DNA of 64,000 bases from Pseudomonadota bacterium (GTDB taxonomy: Bacteria; Pseudomonadota; Gammaproteobacteria; Burkholderiales; Rhodocyclaceae): positions 1-64,000 of the forward strand of contig JAFEDJ010000059.1 in the NCBI GenBank assembly GCA_018241685.1. The letters run 5' to 3'. Every line of letters starts with the position of its first letter. Positions within the stretch are counted from its first letter, which is position 1. Of the stretch, positions 33,697-42,973 are shown piece after piece. Under the pieces are notes generated by a model. That model was given only the letters and a program-made list of their open reading frames with translations. It was not told the origin of the DNA and made no database searches. The translations under genes were made by a program, and so were the position numbers.

Positions 33697-36600
33697 ATGA
33701 ACATATCTAAGTTCTTCATCGACCGCCCGATCTTCGCCGGCGTGCTGTCGATCCTGATCCTGCTGGCCGGCGTGCTGGCGGCCTTCAAGCTGCCCATCGC
33801 CGAATACCCGGAAGTGGTGCCGCCCTCCGTGGTGGTGCGCGCCCAGTTCCCCGGCGCCAACCCCAAGGTGATCGCCGAGACGGTGGCCGCGCCGCTTGAA
33901 GAGAGCATCAACGGCGTGGAAAACATGCTGTACATGCAGAGCCAGGCCAACAGCGACGGCAACCTGACCCTCACAGTCAACTTCCAGCTCGGCGTCGATC
34001 CGGACAAGGCCCAGCAGCTGGTGCAGAACCGCGTCTCCCAGGCCCTGCCGCGCCTGCCGGAGGACGTGCAGCGCCTCGGCGTGACCACCGCCAAGAGCAC
34101 CCCGACGATCACCATGGTGGTGCACCTGACCTCGCCGGACGATCGCTACGACATGACCTACCTGCGCAACTACGCGGTCCTCAACGTAAAGGACCGCCTG
34201 GCGCGCATCCAGGGCGTGGGTGAAGTGGGCCTGTTCGGCTCCGGCAACTACGCCATGCGGGTGTGGCTCGACCCCGGCAAGGTGGCCGAGCGCGGCCTCA
34301 CCGCCGCCGAAGTGGTGAAGGCCATCCGCGAGCAGAACGTGCAGGTGGCCGCCGGCGTCATCGGCGCGCCGCCCAACGACCGCCGCACGCCGCTGCAGCT
34401 CAACGTGAATGCCCAGGGCCGCCTGAAGGACGAGGCGGAGTTCGCGCAGATCATCCTCAAGACCGCCCCCGACGGCGGCGTCACCCGTCTCGGCGACGTG
34501 GCCCGCATCGAGCTGGCGGCGTCGGAATACGGCCTGCGCGCGCTGCTCGACAACAAGCCGGCGGTGGCCATCCCGATCTTCCAGACGCCCGGCGCCAACG
34601 CCCTCGATGTGTCGTCCCAGGTGCGTCAGACGATGGCCGAGCTGGCCAAGGACTTCCCGCCGTCGGTGCAGTACAGCATCGTCTATGACCCGACCCAGTT
34701 CGTGCGGGCCAGCATCAAGGCGGTGGTCACCACGCTGCTGGAGGCCATCGCGCTGGTGGTGCTGGTGGTCATCGTGTTCCTGCAGACCTGGCGCGCGTCG
34801 ATCATCCCGCTGCTGGCGGTGCCGGTGTCCATCATCGGCACCTTCTCGCTGATGCTGGGCTTCGGCTACTCCATCAACGCCCTGTCCCTGTTCGGCATGG
34901 TGCTGGCCATCGGCATCGTGGTGGATGACGCCATCGTCGTGGTGGAGAACGTCGAGCGCAACATCGAGGCCGGCCTGACGCCGCGCGAAGCCACCTACCG
35001 GGCGATGCGCGAAGTGTCCGGGCCGATCATCGCCATCGCGCTGACCCTGGTCGCGGTGTTCGTGCCGCTGGCCTTCATGACCGGCCTCACCGGCCAGTTC
35101 TACAAGCAGTTCGCGATGACCATCGCGATCTCCACGGTGATCTCCGCCTTCAACTCCCTGACCCTGTCGCCGGCCCTCGCCGCACTGCTGCTGAAGGGCC
35201 ACGACGCCAAGCCCGACTGGCTGACGGTGCAGATGCAGCGCTGGCTGGGCGGCTTCTTCGCCCGCTTCAACCGCGTCTTCCAGCGCGGCAGCGAGCGCTA
35301 CGGCAACGGCGTGCGCGGCGTCATCGGCCACAAGGCCTCGGCGATGGGCGTCTATGGGCTGCTGCTGGCCCTCACGGTGGGCATCTCCTACGTGGTGCCC
35401 GGCGGCTTCGTGCCGGCCCAGGACAAGCAATACCTGGTGGCCTTCGCGCAACTGCCGGCCGGCGCCTCCCTCGACCGCAGCGAGGCGGTGATCCGCCGCA
35501 TGGGCGACATCGCCCTCAAGCATCCCGGCGTGGAGAGCGCAGTGTCCTTCCCCGGCCTGTCCATCAACGGCTTCACCAACAGCGCCAGTGCCGGCATCGT
35601 CTTCGTGACCCTCAAGCCCTTTGCCGAGCGCAAGGGGGCGGAGCTGTCGGCGGGCGCCATCGCCGGCGCCCTCAACCAGCAGTTCGCGTCCATCCAGGAA
35701 GCCTTCACGGCCGTCTTCCCGCCGCCCCCTGTGATGGGCCTGGGCACCCTCGGCGGCTTCAAGATGCAGATCGAGGACCGCGGCAGCGTCGGCTACGCCG
35801 AGCTGGACAAAGCCGCCAAGGCCTTCATGGCGGCGGCCAGCAAGGCGCCGGAGCTGGGCCCGATGTTCTCCAGCTACCAGATCAACGTGCCGCAGCTCGA
35901 CGTGGACCTCGACCGCACCAAGGCCAAGCAGCAAGGCGTGGCCGTCACCGATGTGTTCGACACGCTGCAGATCTACCTGGGCTCCCTGTACGTGAACGAC
36001 TTCAACCGCTTCGGCCGCGTGTACCAGGTGCGGGCCCAGGCGGATGCGGACTTCCGCGCCCAGCCGGAGGACATCGGCCGCCTGAAGACCCGCAACGCCA
36101 GCGGCGAGATGGTGCCGCTGGCCTCCCTGCTGCGGGTCGCCCCCAGCTACGGGCCGGAGATGGTGGTGCGCTACAACGGCTTCACCGCCGCCGACATCAA
36201 CGGCGGGCCGGCGCCCGGCTATTCCTCGGCCCAGGCCGAAGCGGCCGCCGAGCGCATCGCCGCCGAAACCCTGCCGCGCGGCGTGAAATTCGAATGGACC
36301 GACCTCACCTACCAGAAGATCCTGGCCGGCAACGCCGGCATCTGGGTCTTCCCGATCAGCGTGCTGCTGGTCTTCCTGGTGCTGGCCGCCCAGTACGAGA
36401 GCCTGACCCTGCCGCTGGCGGTGATCCTGATCGTGCCGATGAGCATCCTCGCGGCCCTCACCGGCGTATGGCTGACCGGCGGCGACAACAACATCTTCAC
36501 GCAGATCGGGTTGATGGTGCTGGTCGGGCTGGCCTGCAAGAACGCCATCCTGATCGTCGAGTTCGCCCGCGAGCTGGAACTGCAGGGCCACACCCCGCTG

Positions 36601-36897
36601 CAGGCCGCCATCGACGCCAGCCGCCTGCGTCTGCGGCCGATCCTGATGACCTCCATCGCCTTCATCATGGGCGTGGTGCCGCTGGTCACCTCCACCGGCG
36701 CGGGCTCGGAGATGCGCCACGCGATGGGCATCGCGGTGTTCTTCGGCATGCTCGGCGTGACGCTGTTCGGGCTGTTCCTGACGCCGGTGTTCTACGTGCT
36801 GCTGCGCACCCTCGACAAGCGCCATCCCCTCCACTCTGCAGCCCATCACGAAGCGCTGCTGGTGCAGCCTGCCACCGCCCATGCCGGCCAGGAGTAA
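33697..36897 (+). CDS. RND multidrug efflux pump (HAE1 family, MexF-like)
   Basis: A 1066-residue inner-membrane proton antiporter. The start ISKFFIDRPIFAGVLSI and the run AEYPEVVPPSVVVRA closely recall MexF. The proton-relay aspartates are in GIVVDDAIVVVENV and the lysine in VGLACKNAILIVEF. Twelve helices and two large periplasmic loops are implied. With the preceding adaptor and following channel it makes a complete tripartite pump, probably for chloramphenicol/quinolone/aromatic-type substrates by analogy with MexEF-OprN. Confidence 0.94.
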   Translation: MNISKFFIDRPIFAGVLSILILLAGVLAAFKLPIAEYPEVVPPSVVVRAQFPGANPKVIAETVAAPLEESINGVENMLYMQSQANSDGNLTLTVNFQLGVDPDKAQQLVQNRVSQALPRLPEDVQRLGVTTAKSTPTITMVVHLTSPDDRYDMTYLRNYAVLNVKDRLARIQGVGEVGLFGSGNYAMRVWLDPGKVAERGLTAAEVVKAIREQNVQVAAGVIGAPPNDRRTPLQLNVNAQGRLKDEAEFAQIILKTAPDGGVTRLGDVARIELAASEYGLRALLDNKPAVAIPIFQTPGANALDVSSQVRQTMAELAKDFPPSVQYSIVYDPTQFVRASIKAVVTTLLEAIALVVLVVIVFLQTWRASIIPLLAVPVSIIGTFSLMLGFGYSINALSLFGMVLAIGIVVDDAIVVVENVERNIEAGLTPREATYRAMREVSGPIIAIALTLVAVFVPLAFMTGLTGQFYKQFAMTIAISTVISAFNSLTLSPALAALLLKGHDAKPDWLTVQMQRWLGGFFARFNRVFQRGSERYGNGVRGVIGHKASAMGVYGLLLALTVGISYVVPGGFVPAQDKQYLVAFAQLPAGASLDRSEAVIRRMGDIALKHPGVESAVSFPGLSINGFTNSASAGIVFVTLKPFAERKGAELSAGAIAGALNQQFASIQEAFTAVFPPPPVMGLGTLGGFKMQIEDRGSVGYAELDKAAKAFMAAASKAPELGPMFSSYQINVPQLDVDLDRTKAKQQGVAVTDVFDTLQIYLGSLYVNDFNRFGRVYQVRAQADADFRAQPEDIGRLKTRNASGEMVPLASLLRVAPSYGPEMVVRYNGFTAADINGGPAPGYSSAQAEAAAERIAAETLPRGVKFEWTDLTYQKILAGNAGIWVFPISVLLVFLVLAAQYESLTLPLAVILIVPMSILAALTGVWLTGGDNNIFTQIGLMVLVGLACKNAILIVEFARELELQGHTPLQAAIDASRLRLRPILMTSIAFIMGVVPLVTSTGAGSEMRHAMGIAVFFGMLGVTLFGLFLTPVFYVLLRTLDKRHPLHSAAHHEALLVQPATAHAGQE

Positions 36898-36901
36898 GAC
36901 G

Positions 36902-38362
36902 ATGAACCTGCACACCCTTCCCCTGCCCCACCGCGCCTTCGGCCTGCTTGCCAGCCTGCTGGTGCTGGCCGGCTGCTCGGTGGCGCCGACCTACGACAAG
37001 CCGGCACTGAACCTGCCCGCCGCCTACAAGGAGGCGCCCGCCGCCGATCCCAACTGGAAGCCCGCCGAGCCGGCCGACACGGCCGCCCGCGGCGAGTGGT
37101 GGACGGTTTTCGGCGACGCCACGCTGGACCGCCTGGAGCGCGACGCGGTGGCCGCCAACCCGGACCTGGTGGCCGCCGCCGCCCGCCTGGGCCAGGCCCG
37201 CGCGCTGGAGCAGGCCGCCCACGCGGCGCGCCTGCCCCAGGTCGGCATCGGCTTCGGCCCGACCCGCCAGCGCCCGTCGCCGGCCTCCCAGGGCCTCGCC
37301 GCCGACGCCGACACGCGCACCAGTACGCTGTGGCGCGGCCAGGCCACCGTCGCCTATGAGGTGGACCTGTTCGGCCGCCTGTCCGGCGCCGAGGACGCCG
37401 CCCGCCTCGACGCCGAGCGCAGCGGCGCGCTGTTCGGCGCAACCCTGCTGGCCCTGCAGGCCGACGTGGCCCAGGCCTACTTCCTGATCCGCGAACTGGA
37501 CGCCGCCCAGGCCTTGTACGTGGACACCGTCAAGCTGCGCGCCGACACCGTGCAACTGCTGCAGCGTCGCTTCGACGAGGGCGATATCGCCGAGCTGGAT
37601 CTGGCGCGGGCGCGCAGCGAACTCGCCGCGGCGCGCTCCGAATCCCTCGGGCTGGCCCGCCAGCGGGCGGTGGCCGAGCACGCGCTGGCGATCCTCCTCG
37701 GCAAGTCGCCGGCGGAGTTCAGCCTGCAGGCCATGCCGCTGCGCCGCCTCGCCATCGGCGTACCGGCCGGCCTGCCGTCGGCGCTGCTCGAACGGCGGCC
37801 GGACATCGCCGCCGCCGAACGGGCGATGGCCGCCGCCAACGCCCGCATCGGCGTCGCCAAATCGGCCTGGTTCCCGCGCCTGTCCCTCACCGGCGCGGCC
37901 GGCTACGAGGCCGGCGGCGTCGGCGACCTGTTCAAGTACGCCAGCCGGACCTTCGTGCTCGGCCCGCTGGTCGGCACCGCGCTGAGCCTGCCGATCTTCG
38001 ACGGCGGCGCCCGCGAGGCCGGCCTCAAGCAGGCCGAGTCGGCCTACGTGGAAGACGCCGCGCGCTACCGCCAGACGGTGCTGCAGGCCTTCCGCGAGGT
38101 GGAGGACAACCTGGCCCAGCTGCGCCTGCTCGGCGACCAGCACCGGGAGCAGGACGACGCAGTCGGCGCCGCCGAACGGGCCGCCCGCCTGGCCCGCCTG
38201 CAATACCGGGAAGGCGCGGTGAGCTACCTCAACGTGATCGACGCGGAACGCAGCGTGCTGCAGCAGCAACGCCTCGCCGTCGGGCTGGACGGGGAGCGGG
38301 CGCGGGCCACCGTCAACCTGATCCGCGCCCTCGGCGGCGGCTGGACGCCTGTGTCCGGTTGA
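36902..38362 (+). CDS. Outer-membrane efflux channel lipoprotein (NodT/OprN family)
   Basis: A 486-residue protein with a lipoprotein signal ending LVLAGC (lipidated C25) and two OEP repeats, the second including the family marker LLERRPDIAAAERAMAAANARIGVAKSAWFP. It completes the pump. The ATG at 36902 lies 4 bases after the pump stop, with CAGGAG upstream. Transcription probably ends at the 11-bp hairpin 45 bases downstream. Confidence 0.93.
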   Translation: MNLHTLPLPHRAFGLLASLLVLAGCSVAPTYDKPALNLPAAYKEAPAADPNWKPAEPADTAARGEWWTVFGDATLDRLERDAVAANPDLVAAAARLGQARALEQAAHAARLPQVGIGFGPTRQRPSPASQGLAADADTRTSTLWRGQATVAYEVDLFGRLSGAEDAARLDAERSGALFGATLLALQADVAQAYFLIRELDAAQALYVDTVKLRADTVQLLQRRFDEGDIAELDLARARSELAAARSESLGLARQRAVAEHALAILLGKSPAEFSLQAMPLRRLAIGVPAGLPSALLERRPDIAAAERAMAAANARIGVAKSAWFPRLSLTGAAGYEAGGVGDLFKYASRTFVLGPLVGTALSLPIFDGGAREAGLKQAESAYVEDAARYRQTVLQAFREVEDNLAQLRLLGDQHREQDDAVGAAERAARLARLQYREGAVSYLNVIDAERSVLQQQRLAVGLDGERARATVNLIRALGGGWTPVSG

Positions 38363-38407
38363 ACCAATCGGCGCCCCGTGCGTCGCCGGTGCTGCTTTGC
38401 ACCAGGA

Positions 38408-38440
38408 GGCCGATGCCCTTTAAGCTACGGGGCATCGGCC
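38408..38440 (+). terminator. Intrinsic terminator of RND operon
   Basis: Perfect 11-bp inverted repeat GGCCGATGCCC / GGGCATCGGCC with an 11-nt loop, followed by TTCTTCCT. It also argues against starting the next gene at the ATG inside the stem (38413). Confidence 0.7.
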
Positions 38441-38457
38441 TTCTTCCTCCGCTCGCC

Positions 38458-39507
38458 ATGTCCCGACTTTCCGCATTCCGCGGGCGCCTCGCCGGCGTCC
38501 TGAGCCTGTCCATCCTGGCCGCCCTCGGCGGCCTTGCCACGCCGGCCTTCGCCGGCAAGACCCTCGACGCCATCAAGGCCAAGGGCCAGCTCGCCTGCGG
38601 CGTCAGCACCGGCGTCATCGGCTTCTCGGCGGCCGACAGCCAGGGCCAGTGGAAAGGCCTCGACGTGGACGTCTGCAAGGCCATTGCCGCCGCCGTCCTC
38701 GGCGATGCCCGCAAGGTGCGCTGGGTGCCGCTCAGCTCCCAGCAGCGCTTCACCGCGCTGCAGTCCGGCGAGGTGGACATCCTGTCCCGCAACACGACCT
38801 GGAGCCTGACCCGCGACGCCGGCCAGGGCCTGCACTTCGCGGCGGTCACCTACTACGACGGCCAGGGCTTCCTGGTCGCCAAGAAGACCAAGGTGACCAG
38901 CGCCAAACAACTGAAGAACGCCGAAGTCTGCGTGCAGTCCGGCACCACCACCGAGAAGAACCTGGCCGACTACGCCCGCGCCCAGGGCATCAAGGTCAAG
39001 CCGGTGGTCTTCGACAAGTTCGAGCCGTCCATCAAGGCCTTCTTCAGCGGCCGCTGCCAGGCCTACACCACCGACGCCTCGGCGCTGGCCTTCATCCGCG
39101 CCAAGGAAGCCCCCACCCCCGACGACTACCTGATCCTGCCGGAGATCATCTCCAAGGAACCCCTCGGCCCGGCGGTGCGGCGCGGCGACGACGAGTGGTT
39201 CGCGATCGTCAAATGGACCGTCAATGCGCTGATCGAGGCGGAAGAGCTGGGCATCACCCAGGCCAAGGTGGACAGCCTGAAGAGTTCCGCCGATCCGGCC
39301 GTGCAGCGCTTCCTCGGCGTCGGCGAAGACCTCGGCAAGAACCTCGGCCTCGACCGGGACTGGGCGGCGCGGGCGGTGAAGGCGGTCGGCAACTACGGCG
39401 AGATCTTCAACCGCAACGTCGGGCCGGACTCCCCCCTCAAGCTGCCGCGCGGCCTCAACGCCCAGTGGAACAAGGGCGGCATCCTGTACGCGTTGCCGCT
39501 GCGCTGA
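38458..39507 (+). CDS. aapJ: General L-amino-acid ABC transporter substrate-binding protein (AapJ-like)
   Basis: A 349-residue periplasmic protein of the type 2 (SBP_bac_3) fold. The signal peptide ends TPAFAG, then KTLDAIKAKGQLACGVSTG. The middle has LSRNTTWSLTRD and VCVQSGTTTEKNLADY, both marks of the AapJ/BztA group with its conserved cysteine pair. Start ATG 38458 is preferred because an upstream ATG (38413) lies in the terminator hairpin. The stop overlaps the first permease by one base (TGATG). Confidence 0.9.
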   Translation: MSRLSAFRGRLAGVLSLSILAALGGLATPAFAGKTLDAIKAKGQLACGVSTGVIGFSAADSQGQWKGLDVDVCKAIAAAVLGDARKVRWVPLSSQQRFTALQSGEVDILSRNTTWSLTRDAGQGLHFAAVTYYDGQGFLVAKKTKVTSAKQLKNAEVCVQSGTTTEKNLADYARAQGIKVKPVVFDKFEPSIKAFFSGRCQAYTTDASALAFIRAKEAPTPDDYLILPEIISKEPLGPAVRRGDDEWFAIVKWTVNALIEAEELGITQAKVDSLKSSADPAVQRFLGVGEDLGKNLGLDRDWAARAVKAVGNYGEIFNRNVGPDSPLKLPRGLNAQWNKGGILYALPLR

Positions 39508-40469
39508 TGGCCCGGCCGCAGTCCGCCTCCCGCGCCGTGCAGGCGCTGCTGATCGTCGCGCTGCTGGCCCTGCTCGGCCTGCTGGTGGCGACGACCCGCG
39601 CCCACCTGGAGGAGCGCGGCATCCGCAGCGGCTTCGACTTCCTGTTCGAGCCGGCCGGCTTCTCCCTCGGCGAAAGCGTGCTGCCCTTCGACGCGGGCGA
39701 CACCACGCTGCGGGCCTTCGTCGCCGGCCTGCTCAACACCCTGCGCGTGGCCCTGCCCGGCGCCGCGCTGGCGCTGGGCCTGGGCATCCTGCTCGGCTTC
39801 GGGCGGCTGGCCGACAACCCGCTGGTGCGCGGCCTGGCCGGCACCGCCGTCAACGCCATCCGCAACGTGCCGCTGCTGCTGCACCTCCTGGCCTGGTACT
39901 TCATCCTCACCGACCTGCTGCCGGCCGCCGATGCGCCGCTACAGCTGGCCCCCGGCGTGTTCCTCAGCAAATCCGGGCTGGCCCTGCCGTGGTGGGGCGA
40001 CAACGGTTTCGAGATCCCGGAGCTGGCCGGCTTCGGCATCGACGGCGGCGCCAGCCTGACCCCGGAATACCTGGCCCTGCTGTTCGGCCTGACCATCTAC
40101 GGCGCCGCCTATATCGCCGAGACCCTGCGCGGCGCGGTGCTCGCGCTGCCCGAGGGCCAGCGCACCGCCGCCCTCGCCCTCGGCATGACGCCGCGCCAGG
40201 CCTTCCTGCTGGTGCTGCTGCCGCAAGCCTGGCGCGCCGCGCTGCCGCCCACCACCAGCCAGCTCCTCAACCTGTTCAAGAACTCCTCGCTGGCGGTGGC
40301 CATCGGCTACCCGGATCTGATGGCGGTGGCCGGCACCAGCCTCAACCAGAGCGGCCGCGCCATCGAATGCCTGAGCATCGTGGTCGCCGTGTACCTGCTG
40401 CTGTCCCTGCTCGGCGCCGCCGTCAGTCACCGGCTGGAAAAGCGCAGCCTGCGCGGGGGGCCGGCATGA
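39507..40469 (+). CDS. aapQ: General amino-acid ABC permease (AapQ-like)
   Basis: A 320-residue inner-membrane permease of the HisMQ family with a large loop after the first helix. The cytoplasmic EAA motif region reads ALALGMTPRQAFLLVLLPQAWRAALPP-type. It is shorter than rhizobial AapQ (about 400). It forms the channel with AapM. Confidence 0.88.
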   Translation: MARPQSASRAVQALLIVALLALLGLLVATTRAHLEERGIRSGFDFLFEPAGFSLGESVLPFDAGDTTLRAFVAGLLNTLRVALPGAALALGLGILLGFGRLADNPLVRGLAGTAVNAIRNVPLLLHLLAWYFILTDLLPAADAPLQLAPGVFLSKSGLALPWWGDNGFEIPELAGFGIDGGASLTPEYLALLFGLTIYGAAYIAETLRGAVLALPEGQRTAALALGMTPRQAFLLVLLPQAWRAALPPTTSQLLNLFKNSSLAVAIGYPDLMAVAGTSLNQSGRAIECLSIVVAVYLLLSLLGAAVSHRLEKRSLRGGPA

Positions 40470-40548
40470 GCTCTCCCGCCCGGCCGCCCGAAGGGAGCGC
40501 TCGTCCTCCTACGGGGAGGATGTCGCGCAGCGACAGGAGAGTCGTCCC

Positions 40549-41574
40549 GTGAATTTCAACATGCTGCGCCGCCGCTTCTTCGGCGATCCCCTCAACGCAC
40601 TGCTGAGCCTCGCCGTACTGGCCGCCGCGCTGCTGTGGCTGCCCCCGCTGCTGCGCTGGGCCGTGACCAACGCCCGCCTCGCCCCGGACGCCGCCGCCTG
40701 CACCGCGCTGGAACATGGCGGCGCGTGCTGGGGCGTGATCGTCGAGAAAGCCCGCTTCATCCTTCTCGGCCGCTACCCGGACGAAGAAGCCTGGCGCCCC
40801 CTCGTCGCCGCCGGCCTGATCGGCACCGGCTGGCTGCTGGCCGCCTTCCGCCACCTGCCCGGCCGCACGCTGGCGGCCCTGCTGCTGGCCCCGCCGCTGG
40901 TCGCCCTGCCGCTGCTCGGCGGCGGCGTGGCCGGCCTCACGCCGGTGCCCACCGAACTGTGGGGCGGCCTGCCACTGACCCTGCTGCTGACCGGCGCCGG
41001 CATGGCCGGCGCGCTGCCGCTCGGCATCGCCGTCGCCTACGGCCGGAGATCACGGCTGCCGGTCCTGCGCGCGGTGCTCACCGCCTGCGTCGAACTGGCC
41101 CGCGGCATCCCGCTGGTGGCCGCCCTGTTCGCCGCGTCCTTCCTGCTGCCGCTGTTCTTCCCCGAAGGCCTGGCGCTGGACATGCTGTGGCGCGTGCTGA
41201 TCGCCATCGTGCTGTTCGCCGCCGCCTACCTGTCCGAGATCATCCGCGGCGGCCTGCAGGCCATCCGCCCCGGCCAGCTCGACGCCGCCGCCGCCCTCGG
41301 CTTCGGCTTCTGGCAGACCCAGCGCTGGATCGTGCTGCCCCAGGTCCTGCGCGCCGTCGCCCCGTCCATCGCCAACAGCGCCATCGCCCTGTTCAAGGAC
41401 ACCTCGCTGGTCACCGTGGTCAGCCTCTACGAACTCACCGGCTCCCTCAGCCTGGCGCTTTCCGGCGACCCGGAATGGCGGCCTTTCTACCTGGAGGCGT
41501 GGTTGTTCATTGCGGGGGTGTATTGGGTGGGGTGTTGGGTGTTGGGGCGGGTCAGCCGGCGGCTGGGGGGCTGA
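40549..41574 (+). CDS. aapM: General amino-acid ABC permease (AapM-like)
   Basis: A 341-residue HisMQ-family permease with an extended N-terminal half (helices around 15-30 and 85-130) before the conserved region with ELARGIPLVAALF and the EAA motif AAALGFGFWQTQRWIVLPQ. The GTG at 40549 has AGGAGA 8 bases upstream; an ATG 12 bases later is the alternative. The expected ATPase gene (aapP) does not follow. Confidence 0.88.
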   Translation: MNFNMLRRRFFGDPLNALLSLAVLAAALLWLPPLLRWAVTNARLAPDAAACTALEHGGACWGVIVEKARFILLGRYPDEEAWRPLVAAGLIGTGWLLAAFRHLPGRTLAALLLAPPLVALPLLGGGVAGLTPVPTELWGGLPLTLLLTGAGMAGALPLGIAVAYGRRSRLPVLRAVLTACVELARGIPLVAALFAASFLLPLFFPEGLALDMLWRVLIAIVLFAAAYLSEIIRGGLQAIRPGQLDAAAALGFGFWQTQRWIVLPQVLRAVAPSIANSAIALFKDTSLVTVVSLYELTGSLSLALSGDPEWRPFYLEAWLFIAGVYWVGCWVLGRVSRRLGG

Positions 41575-41623
41575 AACGGCTTTTTGCGGCGTTAAAGCCG
41601 GCTCTCCATTTCATGGGCCGGGA

Positions 41624-41661
41624 TTGACGGACGACACACCAACTCGCATAACGCGCGAGTT
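41624..41661 (+). promoter_or_regulatory. Promoter with palindromic operator over the -10 of the 257-aa/PIN pair
   Basis: TTGACG (41624-41629) and CATAAC (41647-41652) are spaced by 17 bases. A perfect 7-bp inverted repeat AACTCGC / GCGAGTT (41641-41647 and 41655-41661) covers the -10. A palindrome in this position is what an autorepressed toxin-antitoxin operon shows. The start codon is 32 bases further on. Confidence 0.6.
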
Positions 41662-41693
41662 ACTTTAAGCGCCGTTGCTCGTAGAATGAATTC

Positions 41694-42467
41694 ATGGAAG
41701 CACAGCGCATTACCTTGGCACTCGATGACCAATCGGGAGGTTTCGAAACCACCCCAGATCGTGTTCGCCTGGCGGATTTGGCACGCTTCACCGACGATGT
41801 GCAGAGTTTCCTCCGGGGTGAAACCAAAGAGGTCGACACGCAGAATCTGGAAGTAGCGGTCCGCAAGGGATCCCTGGCCATAGAGACAGCACCCATACCG
41901 GTGGCGCCCCGACTGTTTGCCGACCTTCAAGCCATGCTGAACGGTGACTTGCTGGATAGACTCGACACCAAGCGGAAGGAGGTCGTGGAGCGCTGGCAAA
42001 AAACTGCGCGCCAGACTCCCGGTCTGGCTTACAGGATTTCGGCCCCCTTCCTGTCACGCCCTGTCGTGGTCAACGCGGATTCCGATTACCGTGGCAATGA
42101 CGCCGACCAATGGGTTCAGGTTGAACGCTACATACGGGGCGAAATTCAGGATCTGGGCGGAATCACCAAGGCCAATGCGCACGTTCGGCTACCGGACGGC
42201 TCCACGCTGAGAGTCACCACGGACAAGAGCTTGCTGCGGGAAGACAAGGTCAATCGGCTGTACAAGACGGCCATGCTCCGCATCAAGGCTGAGTACAACG
42301 TCCTCACCCGCGAGCTACGCAATGCCCGCTTGGTGGAGTTTGTGGAGTACGTCAATCAGGTTGACGAAGCCGACCTGGAACGCCTGACACGTCGCGGGGC
42401 AAGCGCCTGGAAAGATGTGAGCGATGCCACGGCCTGGGTGGATGAATTGCGGGGGGGCGAGCATTGA
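41694..42467 (+). CDS. Unknown 257-aa protein coupled to a PIN-domain protein
   Basis: No function recognised. The protein is soluble and charged. The N-terminal part (LALDDQSGGFETTPDRV, RFTDDVQSFLRG) and a C-terminal region with ERYIRGEIQDLGG, VRLPDGSTLRV and AEYNVLTRELRNARLVEF look like two domains, the second with beta-rich character. It is far larger than usual VapB antitoxins and has no obvious ribbon-helix-helix or AbrB motif. It overlaps the downstream PIN gene by 4 bases (TTGA) and has its own promoter with a palindrome. Base composition is clearly lower in GC than the flanking operons, suggesting transfer. It may be an antitoxin or the RNA-binding partner of the PIN protein; this is inference. 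Confidence 0.75.
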   Translation: MEAQRITLALDDQSGGFETTPDRVRLADLARFTDDVQSFLRGETKEVDTQNLEVAVRKGSLAIETAPIPVAPRLFADLQAMLNGDLLDRLDTKRKEVVERWQKTARQTPGLAYRISAPFLSRPVVVNADSDYRGNDADQWVQVERYIRGEIQDLGGITKANAHVRLPDGSTLRVTTDKSLLREDKVNRLYKTAMLRIKAEYNVLTRELRNARLVEFVEYVNQVDEADLERLTRRGASAWKDVSDATAWVDELRGGEH

Positions 42468-42940
42468 ACAGCGCCCTGCTGGACACCAGCTTCCTCATAA
42501 CGCTGGCCGATCCATCCAGAGCGCACCATGCCGCTGCCCAGCAATATTTCCGTGAATGCGTATCCCGGCAGATACCCATGTATCTATCGACCATCGTCAT
42601 CTCGGAATTCCAGGTCAAACAAGCCATCAACGACCTTCCATTACGCAATCTGGTCGTATTGCCCTTCAATGTCGACCATGCCATGCGCTGTGGCCTTCTG
42701 ATCCGTCAATTGTCGCGTGACCCCGCCGACGATCGTGTTCGCGTAAAGGACGATTTCAAGCTCATCGCGCAGTACGACTGTGAAGGCATCAGCCACCTGC
42801 TGAGCGAAGACGAAAGCACCTTGGTCAAATACCTTGACCGCGCCCAGACCCCTGGCCAGCCCGTGACCCGATCAGTGCTCCTCAAGCAGGGGTATGACGT
42901 CTCATGGTTCGAAAACGGACAGTTCAGATTGCCTGAATAA
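42464..42940 (+). CDS. PIN-domain protein, putative ribonuclease
   Basis: A 158-residue protein beginning NSALLDTSFLITLADPS, the standard first strand of PIN nucleases. Candidate metal ligands are D7, E48 (VISEFQ), D96 or D97 (VKDDFKLIAQ) and D105 or D116. Start is TTG, overlapping the stop of the 257-aa gene by 4 bases, so translation is coupled. The C-terminal 35 residues extend past the PIN fold. The gene ends 34 bases before a 21-bp tandem repeat array. Confidence 0.8.
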   Translation: MNSALLDTSFLITLADPSRAHHAAAQQYFRECVSRQIPMYLSTIVISEFQVKQAINDLPLRNLVVLPFNVDHAMRCGLLIRQLSRDPADDRVRVKDDFKLIAQYDCEGISHLLSEDESTLVKYLDRAQTPGQPVTRSVLLKQGYDVSWFENGQFRLPE

Positions 42941-42973
42941 CAGACTTTGGCGCCCGCTTCGGCCCCGGAATAG

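Noticed and set aside
38413..38457. Upstream ATG (38413) with AGGAGG as start of aapJ
   Set aside because: It lies within the 11-bp terminator hairpin and its spacing to the AGGAGG is only 3 bases; the downstream ATG gives a normal signal peptide.
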